A DNA stretch of 64,000 bases from Xanthomonas sp. (GTDB lineage Bacteria; Pseudomonadota; Gammaproteobacteria; Xanthomonadales; Xanthomonadaceae), in contig JADFDQ010000001.1 of assembly GCA_018262705.1 (NCBI GenBank), positions 62,001 to 126,000 on the forward strand. The letters run 5' to 3'. Every line of letters begins with the position of its first letter. The stretch's first letter is position 1. Position numbers and translations under genes: made by a program. Below are positions 17,265 to 26,054 of the stretch, in pieces. Under the pieces are notes generated by a model. The model did not search any database, was not told the origin of the DNA, and was given only the letters and a program-made list of their open reading frames with translations.

Positions 17265-17708
17265 CTACTTCTTCGCCGTCTTCTTGGCGACTTTCTTGAC
17301 GGTTTTCTTTGCTGCCGCCTTCTTGACCGGTGCGTTCTTGGCAGCCGCTTGCTTGGCCGGCGCCTTCTTCACGGCTTTCTTCGTCGCCGTCTTTTTTGCG
17401 GCCTTCTTGCCGGTGATCTTTTCCTTCAACGTTTCTGCCTGCTTGCGTGCGTCGGCGCTTGCGGCAGACAGCTTCTGTTTGGCAGTCGCCACCTTCTTCT
17501 TGGCCGTCTTCTTTGCAGTGGCTACTTTCTTCTCCACGGCCGATTTCGCCGTCTCTGCAGCCTTCTTTGCACGGGTCGTTGCTTTCTTGACCTTCGCCAG
17601 CGTCGTGTTCGCGGCAACCGCCGCCGCCTCGCGCAGTTCGGCGACTTTTTCCTTGCCGCTTTCCACCGCTTCCGATATCGCGTTCGACACCTGATTTCCG
17701 TTGCTCAT
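17265..17708 (-). CDS. Histone H1-like Lys/Ala-rich DNA-binding protein
   Basis: 147 residues. The N-terminal part (about 1-60) is an amphipathic helix region rich in Glu/Ala/Lys, and the remainder is made of KKA/AKK/KKT repeats (for example KKAVKKAPAKQAAAKNAPVKK), like the tail of eukaryotic histone H1 and of AlgP or Hc1-type bacterial proteins. It probably binds DNA non-specifically. It lies 121 bp after nrdJa and 79 bp before nrdJb on the same strand, so it sits inside the reductase locus. Repetitive coding DNA makes length variation between strains likely. Confidence 0.8.
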   Translation of the reverse strand: MSNGNQVSNAISEAVESGKEKVAELREAAAVAANTTLAKVKKATTRAKKAAETAKSAVEKKVATAKKTAKKKVATAKQKLSAASADARKQAETLKEKITGKKAAKKTATKKAVKKAPAKQAAAKNAPVKKAAAKKTVKKVAKKTAKK

Positions 17709-17829
17709 GTGCCCTCTCCTTGCGGGGCTTGGTGGGCGGTTCCCACGTCGCGATGCTATACCCGAAAAAGCCCGAGTGCGCGCCTTTCGGAACTTTCCGC
17801 GCGCCTTCGCGCCGCGCTGGAAAATTTTG

Positions 17830-19980
17830 TCAGAACTTGCCGTAATACCCTTCCTTCAGGGCGTCGAACAGGTTGGCCGCGGTGTGCAGCTCACCGTCGT
17901 ATTCGATCTGCTCGTTGCCCTTGACCTCGACGATGGCCCCATCCTCCAGCTCGAAGCGGTACAGGGTGTTTTCCAGATCGGCCTCCTTGACCAGCACGCC
18001 CTGGAACGCAGCCGGATTGAAGCGGAAGGTGGTGCAGCCCTTCAGGCCCTGCTGGTGGGCGTAGCGATAGATGTCCTTGAAGTCTTCGTAGGGGTAGTCG
18101 GTGGGGACGTTGGCGGTCTTGGAGATCGAGGAGTCGACCCATTTCTGCGCCGCAGCCTGCACGTCGACGTGCTCCTTCGGGCTGATGTCGTCGGCGGCGA
18201 TGAAGTAGTCGGGGAGCTTGGCCGCGAGGTCTTCCGAATACGGCATCGCCTTCGGATTGACCAATTCGCGGTAGGCCAGCAGTTCGAACGAGAACACGTC
18301 CACCTTTTCCTTGGATTTTTTGCCCTCGCGGATCACGTTGCGGCTGTAGTGGTGGGCAAAGCTCGGCTCGATGCCGTTGCTGGCGTTGTTGGCCAGCGAC
18401 AGCGAGATGGTGCCGGTGGGCGCGATCGAGCTGTGGTGGGTGAAACGACAGCCGACTTCGGCCAGTTCGTTCACCAGCTCCGGTGCGACCTTGGCCACCT
18501 GCTGCATGTAGCGGCTGTAGCGGGCGTGCAGGATGCGGCCTTCGATCTGCTGGCCGACCTTCCAGCCGTCCTTGCCCATTTCCGGTCGCTTGCGCAGCAT
18601 CTCGGCATCGACCGTGAACGCCTCGTCCATGATCGGCGCGACGCCTTTTTCCTTGGCAAGCTGAAGCCCGGTTTCCCAGCCGGCCAGCGCCATCTCGCGG
18701 GCGATGGCCTCGGTGAATTCGCAGGAGTCCTTGCTGCCGTATTTCATCTTGAGCATGGTCAGCGTGCTGCCCAGGCCGAGGAAGCCCATGCCGTGGCGGC
18801 GCTTGCGCAGGATCTCGTCGCGCTGCTTTTGCAGGGGAAGTCCGTTGACCTCGACCACGTTGTCGAGCATGCGGGTGAACACGCGCACGACTTCCTTGTA
18901 TTCCTCCCAGTCGAATTCGGCCTGATCGGTGAAGGCGTTGCGAACGAACTTGGTCAGGTTGACCGAACCCAGCAGGCAGGCGCCGTAGGGCGACAGCGGC
19001 TGCTCGCCGCAGGGATTGGTGGCGCGAATGTTCTCGCACCACCAGTTGTTGTTCATCGTGTTAACGCGGTCGATCAGGATGAAGCCCGGCTCGGCGTAGT
19101 CGTACGTCGAAACCATGATCATGTCCCACAGGTGGCGCGCCTTGATGTGGCCATAGATCTTGCAGGCCACCAGACCATCGTCGCGCACGATGTAATCGTC
19201 GTGCTGCGGCCAGTCGCGCCAGACCACCAGCGCCGGATCGTCCAGGGCGATTTCGCCGCGTTCCTTGGCGTTGATCGGGAACAGCAGCGGCCAGTCGGCA
19301 TCGTCCTCCACCGCCTGCATGAAACCGTCGGTGATCAGCAGCGACAGGTTGAACTGACGCAGGCGGCCGTCCTCGCGTTTGGCGCGGATGAAGTCCTTCA
19401 CGTCCGGATGGCTGACGTCGAAGGTGCCCATCTGGGCGCCGCGGCGGCCGCCGGCCGATGACACGGTGAAACACATCTTGTCGAAGATGTCCATGAACGA
19501 CATCGGGCCGGAGGTGTGGGCGCCGGCGCCGGCCACGAACGCGCCTCGCGGGCGCAGGGTGGAGAACTCGTAGCCGATGCCGCAGCCGGCCTTCAGGGTC
19601 AGTCCGGCTTCGTGGACCTTTTCGAGGATGCCGTCCATCGAATCGGTGATGGTGCCGGAGACGGTGCAGTTGATGGTGGACGTGGCGGGCTTGTGTTCCT
19701 GCGCGCCGGCGTTGGAGGTGATGCGTCCGGCCGGGATCGCGCCGCGCCGCAGCGCCCAAGTGAAGCGCTCCTGCCAGTACTGCTGCAACTCGACGGTGGG
19801 CTCGGCCTCGGCCAGCGCCTTGGCCACGCGCTGGTAGGTGCCGTCGATGTCGGCATCGAGCGCGACGCCGCGTTTGGTCTTGAGGCGGTACTTCTTGTCC
19901 CAGATGTCCACCGATGCCGGTTGCATCGGAATCTCGCGATTTGCGTCGGTGGCCACAGCTTCCAGCCTCGCCCTGCTCAT
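17830..19980 (-). CDS. nrdJa: Class II (B12-dependent) ribonucleotide reductase, catalytic subunit NrdJa
   Basis: 716 residues from ATG 19980, preceded by AGGAG eleven bases upstream. It reduces ribonucleotides to deoxyribonucleotides using adenosylcobalamin, in air or without it. The barrel carries the redox Cys105 (STINCTVSGT), the catalytic NPCGEQ with Asn322, thiyl Cys324 and Glu326, and the partner Cys335 eleven residues on (PYGACLLGSVNL), the spacing known from Thermotoga NrdJ. The C-terminal tail expected in single-chain NrdJ is missing and is supplied by nrdJb. A NrdR-box-like palindrome lies upstream. Confidence 0.93.
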   Translation of the reverse strand: MSRARLEAVATDANREIPMQPASVDIWDKKYRLKTKRGVALDADIDGTYQRVAKALAEAEPTVELQQYWQERFTWALRRGAIPAGRITSNAGAQEHKPATSTINCTVSGTITDSMDGILEKVHEAGLTLKAGCGIGYEFSTLRPRGAFVAGAGAHTSGPMSFMDIFDKMCFTVSSAGGRRGAQMGTFDVSHPDVKDFIRAKREDGRLRQFNLSLLITDGFMQAVEDDADWPLLFPINAKERGEIALDDPALVVWRDWPQHDDYIVRDDGLVACKIYGHIKARHLWDMIMVSTYDYAEPGFILIDRVNTMNNNWWCENIRATNPCGEQPLSPYGACLLGSVNLTKFVRNAFTDQAEFDWEEYKEVVRVFTRMLDNVVEVNGLPLQKQRDEILRKRRHGMGFLGLGSTLTMLKMKYGSKDSCEFTEAIAREMALAGWETGLQLAKEKGVAPIMDEAFTVDAEMLRKRPEMGKDGWKVGQQIEGRILHARYSRYMQQVAKVAPELVNELAEVGCRFTHHSSIAPTGTISLSLANNASNGIEPSFAHHYSRNVIREGKKSKEKVDVFSFELLAYRELVNPKAMPYSEDLAAKLPDYFIAADDISPKEHVDVQAAAQKWVDSSISKTANVPTDYPYEDFKDIYRYAHQQGLKGCTTFRFNPAAFQGVLVKEADLENTLYRFELEDGAIVEVKGNEQIEYDGELHTAANLFDALKEGYYGKF

Positions 19981-20484
19981 ATTCGTCGTTGCTCCTAGTC
20001 TTTGTACTCGTGCCACTGTGCCGCATCCGTGTTCGTGCTTGTGCTTTCCGGCTGCAACTCCACCGGTTCGCGATGGCGACGTCGTGGCCGCGCCATCCGC
20101 GGCCTTGTCGATCCCCCTCTGCCGCGTCGTCGCCCCGAATCTTTCGTGTCGGCACCGCCCTCAACGCCGCACATCCCCAGCACTCGAGCTTATTCGGTGA
20201 ACCATCCCAAAGACCGCAGCCCTTGGGCTTGTCCGCATAAACGACCACAACATGTAGTGGCTTTGCCGCAGTGACCTTACCATGCCGCCGACCGGAGTCA
20301 ACGCGAAAATTCGACCCAACCGGCTTGCATTTCGGCACTCCCGGCTGACACCCGCCTGCGGCGCGGGGTTCCAGAAATTGACGACGGCGATGAGGTGAAA
20401 TCTGAATGGGCGAGATGCTGCGCTGCGGAATTTAATGCGCCGCAAGCGGCACGTTCATTCGCCGGGGAGTCGCCTCGCCGCAGT
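19981..20484. other. 504-bp intergenic region upstream of nrdJa
   Basis: No convincing gene in either strand. It lies between nrdJa (start 19980) and the stop of the CadC-like regulator (20485), both on the minus strand. It contains the NrdR-box-like palindrome at 20245-20260 and must hold the nrdJa promoter. I looked for a cobalamin riboswitch B12 box on the minus strand and did not see one. Confidence 0.6.
20245..20260. promoter_or_regulatory. NrdR-box-like palindrome upstream of nrdJa
   Basis: CCACAACATGTAGTGG is a near-perfect 16-bp dyad that fits the NrdR box consensus acaCwAtATaTwGtgt in its core (CAAcATgTAG). NrdR is the conserved repressor of ribonucleotide reductase genes. NrdR boxes usually come in pairs about three helical turns apart; a second good box was not seen, and the site is 265 bp from the nrdJa start, so it is a candidate only. 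Confidence 0.55.
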
Positions 20485-22575
20485 TCAGCGTCCGCCGCGA
20501 TTGACCGCCTGAATACGGTCGATGCCCAGCGCTTCGCTGACCTCCGGTGCGGGCAGACCTGCTCTTGCGCAAAACGCGGCGAAGCGGGGATCGTTGCGGA
20601 AACGCAGCAGCAGGGGGTCGAACAGGATCTGGTAGGCGGCGACGCCGTGATTCGCCCAGTCGCGCTCCAGCCACTCGAACATGGCATCGGCATCGCCACG
20701 CAGCGCATAGGCGCGGGCGATGTAATAACTGCCACTCATCGTGTTGCTGTCGTTTTCGATCAGGCGCTGCAAGGCGGCATCGGCTTCGCTGACATTGCCG
20801 CCGGCCTGCAGCGCCAGCGCCACCGCTCGATCCCGTACGCTGCCAGGCGGAATGGCCTGGGCCTGCGCCAGCGCGGTTGCCTGATCGCCGCGGAGCAGCG
20901 ACAAGTACGACCGCTCGCCGGAATACCAGGCGACGTCCTCCGGTGCCGACAAATCCTGCAACCGGCGCAGACTGGATTCGGCGTCGTCCAGCCGCCCCAG
21001 CGACGCCTGCATGTGGAACAACCAATAGATGCCGTCCTCGGTCAGCGGATCGGCGGCGAGATGCCGGTTGCGCTCGCCGATCGCCTTGTTCACCCGGCCC
21101 AGCGATGCCAGCAAGCGACTGTACTGGCCATGGACGGGACTGGTGACCGAGACCCGGGGCAGGGCCTGGTCGAAGAGATCCAGCGCGCTTTTCCAGTCGT
21201 AATCGCAGGAGGTGCGCTGAACCGCCAGCGCGGAATAGCCCAATCCATACTTCGGGGCCAGCCGGATCGCGGTTTCGATTTCCTCGCGCGCCTGCGCGCA
21301 GGTCGCACGCAGGGCCTCGCCCTGCTCCAGATAGCGGGCGCTGATGGCACGACTGAAGCCCAGCCAAAGCCAGGCCTGCGCGTACTCCGGATCCAGCCGG
21401 ACCGCCTCGGCAAAATGCTCGATCGCCTTGTGGGTGTTGCCCAGCATCACGTGCGCGCCGCGCAGGAAGGCGTTGTAGGCCTCGAGATTGCCGCTGGCAG
21501 GATGCCCCGATTCGACCACGCCGACCATGCTGTGCAGGTGCGGCAGACTGCCGAGCAGCGCGCCTGCCACCGCCAGCGCGATGTCGTCCTGCAGGGCGAA
21601 CAGATCCTTGTATGGTCGGTCGAATCGTTGTGCGTACAGCGTGTGGCCGTCGGCGGTATCGACCACTTCGATCGAAACCCGGACATGGTCGTCGATCCGC
21701 TGCACGCTGCCGGACAGCAGATAGGCGACGCCGAGTTTGGCCCCGATCGCGCGACTGCCCTCCCGGCTGCCGCGGAAACGAAACGAGGAACTGCGCCCGA
21801 TCACCTTCAGGCCATCGAAGCTCGACAGGGTTTTGATCAGGTTCTCGCTGAGCCCATCGGAGAAAAATTGCTGTTCCCGATCCTGGCTCGCGTTCACCAG
21901 CGGCAGCACGGCGATGCTGCCTGCCGGCGCCACCGGGGCCGCGTTCGGCTTCACGACTGAACCTGCAGCGGGCGGTGACGCACGCTGCCAGAGCCACCCG
22001 GCACCCGCGATGGTGGCGATCAACAGTGCTCCTGCAAACAGCCAGAGACGGCGATGCGGGCGCTGCGGCGCGGGCGGTGTCGGCCTCGGCTGGTCGTCCG
22101 GTTGCGTGTCCACTTCGTTTGCAGGTACCGCGATTGGCTCCAACTCCGGAAGCGGATCCAATGCCTGTTCCCCGGCGTGTTCCGGGGTTGGCACCCGCTC
22201 CGGGGCAACGGTCGGTGCCGGGGCTGGTGCAATCGACGACGCCTCCGCGTCTTCGGTCAAGGTGGCCACGAACCGGTAGCCGCGCCCCGGCACGGTGAGG
22301 AGGAAGCGACGGTCGTGCGCGTTGACGCCGAACGCGCGGCGCAGCGCGGCGATCGCCTGGGTCAGGTTGTTTTCCTCCACCACCCGGCCCGGCCAGACCG
22401 CCGCGAGCAGGGCCTCCTTGCCGACCACCGCCTCGCGGCGTTCGATCAGGGTGCACAGGACATCGAAGGCCTTGGCGGTCAGCGGCACCAGGGCACCGTC
22501 GGAATCGCGCAGCTCGCGACGCAGGGTGTCGAGTGCGAAGCCCTCGAACCGGTAGCAGCGCGGCATCTCTCCCAT
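20485..22575 (-). CDS. CadC-like winged-helix membrane regulator with TPR domain
   Basis: 696 residues. An OmpR-type winged helix occupies about 5-106 (ALVPLTAKAFDVLCTLIERR, ENNLTQAIAALRRAFG, FLLTVPGRGYRFVATL). A Pro-rich linker leads to one transmembrane helix (about 177-196), so the rest is periplasmic: a FlgO/TolB-N-like domain (about 220-340, SIAVLPLVNASQDREQQFFSDGLSENL) and TPR-type repeats from about 365 to the end. This is a one-step membrane-spanning transcription regulator like CadC or ToxR. It diverges from the secreted-protein genes starting at 22699, which are its most likely targets by position. Confidence 0.85.
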   Translation of the reverse strand: MGEMPRCYRFEGFALDTLRRELRDSDGALVPLTAKAFDVLCTLIERREAVVGKEALLAAVWPGRVVEENNLTQAIAALRRAFGVNAHDRRFLLTVPGRGYRFVATLTEDAEASSIAPAPAPTVAPERVPTPEHAGEQALDPLPELEPIAVPANEVDTQPDDQPRPTPPAPQRPHRRLWLFAGALLIATIAGAGWLWQRASPPAAGSVVKPNAAPVAPAGSIAVLPLVNASQDREQQFFSDGLSENLIKTLSSFDGLKVIGRSSSFRFRGSREGSRAIGAKLGVAYLLSGSVQRIDDHVRVSIEVVDTADGHTLYAQRFDRPYKDLFALQDDIALAVAGALLGSLPHLHSMVGVVESGHPASGNLEAYNAFLRGAHVMLGNTHKAIEHFAEAVRLDPEYAQAWLWLGFSRAISARYLEQGEALRATCAQAREEIETAIRLAPKYGLGYSALAVQRTSCDYDWKSALDLFDQALPRVSVTSPVHGQYSRLLASLGRVNKAIGERNRHLAADPLTEDGIYWLFHMQASLGRLDDAESSLRRLQDLSAPEDVAWYSGERSYLSLLRGDQATALAQAQAIPPGSVRDRAVALALQAGGNVSEADAALQRLIENDSNTMSGSYYIARAYALRGDADAMFEWLERDWANHGVAAYQILFDPLLLRFRNDPRFAAFCARAGLPAPEVSEALGIDRIQAVNRGGR

Positions 22576-22698
22576 CTTTCACATTATTTCATGTTTTTTC
22601 AGCGGAATTGCATGCGTTTTCCGGAGGGCAAGACGCAAGGTCGGGTTGCTTCACCCGACGGGGGAATCCCCCCCCCACTTGACTCAAGGAGCACCACC

Positions 22699-23232
22699 AT
22701 GTCCCTGTCCAGGATTGCCATCGCGGCCGCCGCGGCCGCTTGTCTGAACCTTCTTGTCACGCCCGCCGACGCGGCCAGCCGCGACCCGCAGAGCACCGGA
22801 ATGTTGCAGCTGCCGGCCAACAGCATTGTCGGTCTGTGGACTGCCGTGGTCAGCGTCGGCCCCTGCAGCGGCAGCCCGAACAACAACATCCGGGCTACCA
22901 TCGCCTACCACTCCGGCGGCACCCTGTCGGAGACCAACGCCATGCCGATTTCGGGTATTCCCAACATGCAAGGCGTGCCCGGCAACAACCAGCGCGGCCC
23001 CGGCATGGGCACCTGGAGCTACAGCCCGCGCACCGGCCAGTACACGCTGGACATCCGGTTCAACTGGTATGTCGATGGCGTTTACAACGGCTATCAACAC
23101 ATCCACCGCGACAACGTGATCATGAGCGCCGACGGCAAGCAGATGGGCGGGCCGGTCCACGCCACCCGCTACTTCGCCGACGGCAGCAAGTACGCGGAAT
23201 TCTGCGGCTCGGAAAGCGCGACGCGGTTGTAG
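22699..23232 (+). CDS. Secreted protein of unknown function
   Basis: 177 residues with an AAGGAG ribosome-binding site and a clear signal peptide (about 1-26, ending PADAAS). The mature part, NSIVGLWTAVVSVGPC through GTWSYSPRTGQYTLDIRFNWYVDG and MSADGKQMGG, has alternating hydrophobic strands around a GLWT start, reminiscent of lipocalin/avidin-like beta barrels. It has two cysteines that could form a disulphide. I do not recognise the family. First gene of a secreted-protein run divergent from the CadC-like regulator, 123 bp away. Confidence 0.75.
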   Translation: MSLSRIAIAAAAAACLNLLVTPADAASRDPQSTGMLQLPANSIVGLWTAVVSVGPCSGSPNNNIRATIAYHSGGTLSETNAMPISGIPNMQGVPGNNQRGPGMGTWSYSPRTGQYTLDIRFNWYVDGVYNGYQHIHRDNVIMSADGKQMGGPVHATRYFADGSKYAEFCGSESATRL

Positions 23233-23330
23233 GCGGGATTAATTTCGCCGAACCACAGGCGCGACGGCGAGCGACCAGCCCCTCCCGGCCGGGAAGGGCT
23301 CAGTCAATTCGATCTGAAATGAGGGACACC

Positions 23331-24890
23331 ATGAACTTGAAGTCGCGAGCCGCCGTGCCGGCATTCTTCATTCTGGCGATGTTGTCGTTTCCGAGGATGG
23401 CATCGGGTCTGCCAATGGATTCCGATGTCGATCCCATGGATACTCGACCGGGTCAAAGCACTGCAATCACTGCCGAGAACAGAATAAGCAGCAGCCCCTC
23501 CATCGCGGCAGCGGAACAATCCAGAGGCGACGATGTTCGGAGGCGGGTAGAAGAATCGGAAAGCCCGATCAGCGCTCCACAAATCCCGCCGAAGATTCGG
23601 ATTCCTCATCCGATAATTCTCGATCCGCCGGGCAAGATCGGAGAAAAATTCAAGGCCCTCGGCGGCCGCAACGGGCCATTGGGCAGTCCCGTGGGCGGCG
23701 AAGTTTCTGCACCGCATGGCGGTCGTCTCCATAATTTCAAGAATGGCCTTATATTCTGGCACCCGGAAATCGGCGAGGCTTTTGAGGTTCGCGGCGCCAT
23801 CGCACGAAAGTTTGCTGAACTGGGCCAGACGGAATATGGCTACCCGATTACCGACGAGACAACGACTCCGGATCAGCGCGGTCGGTTCAATCATTTCCGT
23901 GCCGTGCATCATCCGGGAAAGCCGGAATCATCCATCTACTGGACGCCGGAAACTGGGGCGCATGCGGTTTATGGACTGGTCAGGGACGCCTGGGCGCGTG
24001 GCGGCTGGGAGCGCGGGGATCTTGGCTATCCGACCAGTGACGAATTCCAGGATGGGAAATTCCGGCGCTCGAATTTCGAGCGGGGCTATATCCTGTGGTC
24101 GCAAGACACCGGCATACAGATCAAGAAATCGGGTGAGGTGATCCGTACCAACGATGCGCGGCCCGGAATTTTCGACTCGCTCCTTGTCACCGGGGTGGAA
24201 ATTTCCGTCCAGAACGCCGTGCGGGGAAGGGATGCGACATTTCTCAGCGAAAACAGCGTTTGCACGTTGTACAGACAGGCCCTCGACGAGATCAACACCG
24301 CGGTGAAGGATCTTGTGAGAAATGCCGTCAATCCTCATATGCAGGGTTTCAGCGTACGCTCCGATGCGAAAATGCAGATGACGCAGAATTGCAGCTTCCG
24401 AGCCCAGATTTCCACCATGTGCGCTGACACCATCACTGTGCGCATGCTGCTGCCAAGAAATCTGTTCAGGTTTTACGTAACGACGCCGACCATACTCGAT
24501 TCCGATTCCGATCCCGGATTTTCCATCGACTTCGATCTCGCGGCATCCGCCCAGATTCGGCTGCCTCGGAACAGTGGTGATCCCATGGGGCTTGGGCCAG
24601 TGACGCTCGGGTTGTCCGGGATCAAGCTGGATTCGCAAAATTTCACGGGCGACGTGCTGCTTGCTGCAAACGATGTCGTCGGATATTTCAGCGGCAACAA
24701 TCTGACCGCGCAGCTGACGCAGAATCGCAATTTCCGGTTCGAGGGAATAGCTGCCAGCTTGTCCAGCCTGAATGCTGAAGCGTCCCGTATTCCGGCGGGC
24801 TACCGCATTGAATCCTGCCTTGTCGGCAATGGCAGTGTTTTGAGGGTGAACGGAACGAATTCGACGTACCAGGGGCCGATACTGCACTGA
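23331..24890 (+). CDS. Secreted LGFP-repeat protein
   Basis: 519 residues with a signal peptide (about 1-27). Residues 101-265 hold three to four LGFP-type repeats: GKIGEKFKALGGRNGPLGSP, then ARKFAELGQTEYGYPITDE and RGGWERGDLGYPTSDEF, each followed by a F-x-x-G-x-I-x-W strand (NFKNGLIFWH, FERGYILWS). LGFP repeats are thought to bind cell-wall or envelope glycans. The remainder (about 285-519) is an unrecognised beta-rich domain with several cysteines. Base composition is visibly more A+T-rich than the flanks, which suggests acquisition from elsewhere. Confidence 0.8.
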   Translation: MNLKSRAAVPAFFILAMLSFPRMASGLPMDSDVDPMDTRPGQSTAITAENRISSSPSIAAAEQSRGDDVRRRVEESESPISAPQIPPKIRIPHPIILDPPGKIGEKFKALGGRNGPLGSPVGGEVSAPHGGRLHNFKNGLIFWHPEIGEAFEVRGAIARKFAELGQTEYGYPITDETTTPDQRGRFNHFRAVHHPGKPESSIYWTPETGAHAVYGLVRDAWARGGWERGDLGYPTSDEFQDGKFRRSNFERGYILWSQDTGIQIKKSGEVIRTNDARPGIFDSLLVTGVEISVQNAVRGRDATFLSENSVCTLYRQALDEINTAVKDLVRNAVNPHMQGFSVRSDAKMQMTQNCSFRAQISTMCADTITVRMLLPRNLFRFYVTTPTILDSDSDPGFSIDFDLAASAQIRLPRNSGDPMGLGPVTLGLSGIKLDSQNFTGDVLLAANDVVGYFSGNNLTAQLTQNRNFRFEGIAASLSSLNAEASRIPAGYRIESCLVGNGSVLRVNGTNSTYQGPILH

Positions 24891-24981
24891 TGGTTTTTCA
24901 GCTGAACATCGAGCATCACAAGAGGATTGCAAACATGTCGCAATGCAACAACCACACGTCCACGAATCTGGAGAGAACGCC

Positions 24982-25890
24982 ATGTTCATACGAAGCCTCG
25001 TCGCTGCGGCCGCTATCCTGTGCGCGGTACCTGCCGCAGCCGCGCAATGTCCGTACTGGGAAATCGACGACGACTACGTGATCCGGCAGTCGAACGCGAT
25101 CGACGTCGCGCTGCATCTGGTGCGGGAGGGAAACAAGCTGACCGGTCAGGCGCGATTTTATTCGACCAGTCTTGAACACGAGGTTGCCGGGCCGCTCGAA
25201 GGCTATATCGACGGCGACCGGTTTCATTTCCGCGTGAGCTGGTACCAGTTGAAGCAGGAAACCTGTCTCAATTACTACGGTTTGATCCCGGTCTGGTGCT
25301 GGACTGACAAATATGACGAGAATGGAATTTACGAGGGGACGATCAGCGCCCACGGCGAAGTGCAGGGAAACAACTATCCCTTCGAACGGCCGAACGCACG
25401 TACCAGCTGGTTCATGAAAAGCGAGCTGGAATGCAGGGACATCGTGATGCTTCCCCCTGACGTGATGAGACGGCCGAAACCGGCGCCACCGATTGAAGGG
25501 GATCCGGGTGTGATAAGCACGCCGCCGATTGCACCGACTGGCAGCCCCCCCGACATCCCGGTTGCGAATCCGCCCCCGGTTGCCCCCGAGGGAGGGAATA
25601 TCCATATGCTCGGGAGGCGCGATACTTGCCTGAGCGGTTATGTCTGGCGCGAGGCGCGCGCGAACGATCATGTCTGCGTGACGCCGCAATCGCGCCAGCG
25701 TGCCGCCCAGGAAAATCGGCTCGCCGCGTCGCGGCGCAATCCCGCTGGCGCGTATGGTCCGGAAACCTGCGTCAGCGGGTTCGTCTGGCGTGAGGCGTAT
25801 GAAGGCGACACCGTCTGCGTGGTGCCGTCGGTTCGCGCCCAGGTCAAGGAAGAGAATCGCCTGGCGCGGTCCCGACGCAAGTCCAATTGA
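24982..25890 (+). CDS. Secreted protein with two C-terminal Cys/WREA modules
   Basis: 302 residues from ATG 24982. Signal peptide about 1-21 (VPAAAAQ). Residues 22-150 are an unrecognised domain with paired cysteines, then a Pro-rich linker (about 155-210). The C-terminus has two copies of a roughly 42-residue module: CLSGYVWREARANDHVCV and CVSGFVWREAYEGDTVCV, each followed by a basic helix with ENRLAxSRR. Each copy has two cysteines and an invariant VWREA. I recall this motif in secreted proteins of actinomycetes but know no function. It follows the LGFP gene by 91 bp. Confidence 0.75.
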   Translation: MFIRSLVAAAAILCAVPAAAAQCPYWEIDDDYVIRQSNAIDVALHLVREGNKLTGQARFYSTSLEHEVAGPLEGYIDGDRFHFRVSWYQLKQETCLNYYGLIPVWCWTDKYDENGIYEGTISAHGEVQGNNYPFERPNARTSWFMKSELECRDIVMLPPDVMRRPKPAPPIEGDPGVISTPPIAPTGSPPDIPVANPPPVAPEGGNIHMLGRRDTCLSGYVWREARANDHVCVTPQSRQRAAQENRLAASRRNPAGAYGPETCVSGFVWREAYEGDTVCVVPSVRAQVKEENRLARSRRKSN

Positions 25891-26054
25891 GCCAAACTCG
25901 ACCCACCCGGCTTTTCCACGCGCCACGGATGGCGCGGATGGGTGCGGCAAATCCGTTCGCCGGGCTTGCGGCTAGCGCATCGGGGCTGGCGAAGATTGCT
26001 TCCCCTAGAAGAGGAAGCCGGTCACGGTGAAGGCGTAGTGGGGAGGGCGGTGAC

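Noticed and set aside
19981-20484. Possible cobalamin riboswitch upstream of the B12-dependent reductase
   Set aside because: I looked on the minus strand for the conserved B12 box and the GCCACTG element in the right order and did not find them. A covariance-model scan would decide.
20432-22582. Open frame of 716 codons on the minus strand, overlapping the CadC-like gene in another frame
   Set aside because: The overlapping frame 20485-22575 has winged-helix, transmembrane and TPR features; the other frame is Arg/Gly/Ala-rich without motifs.
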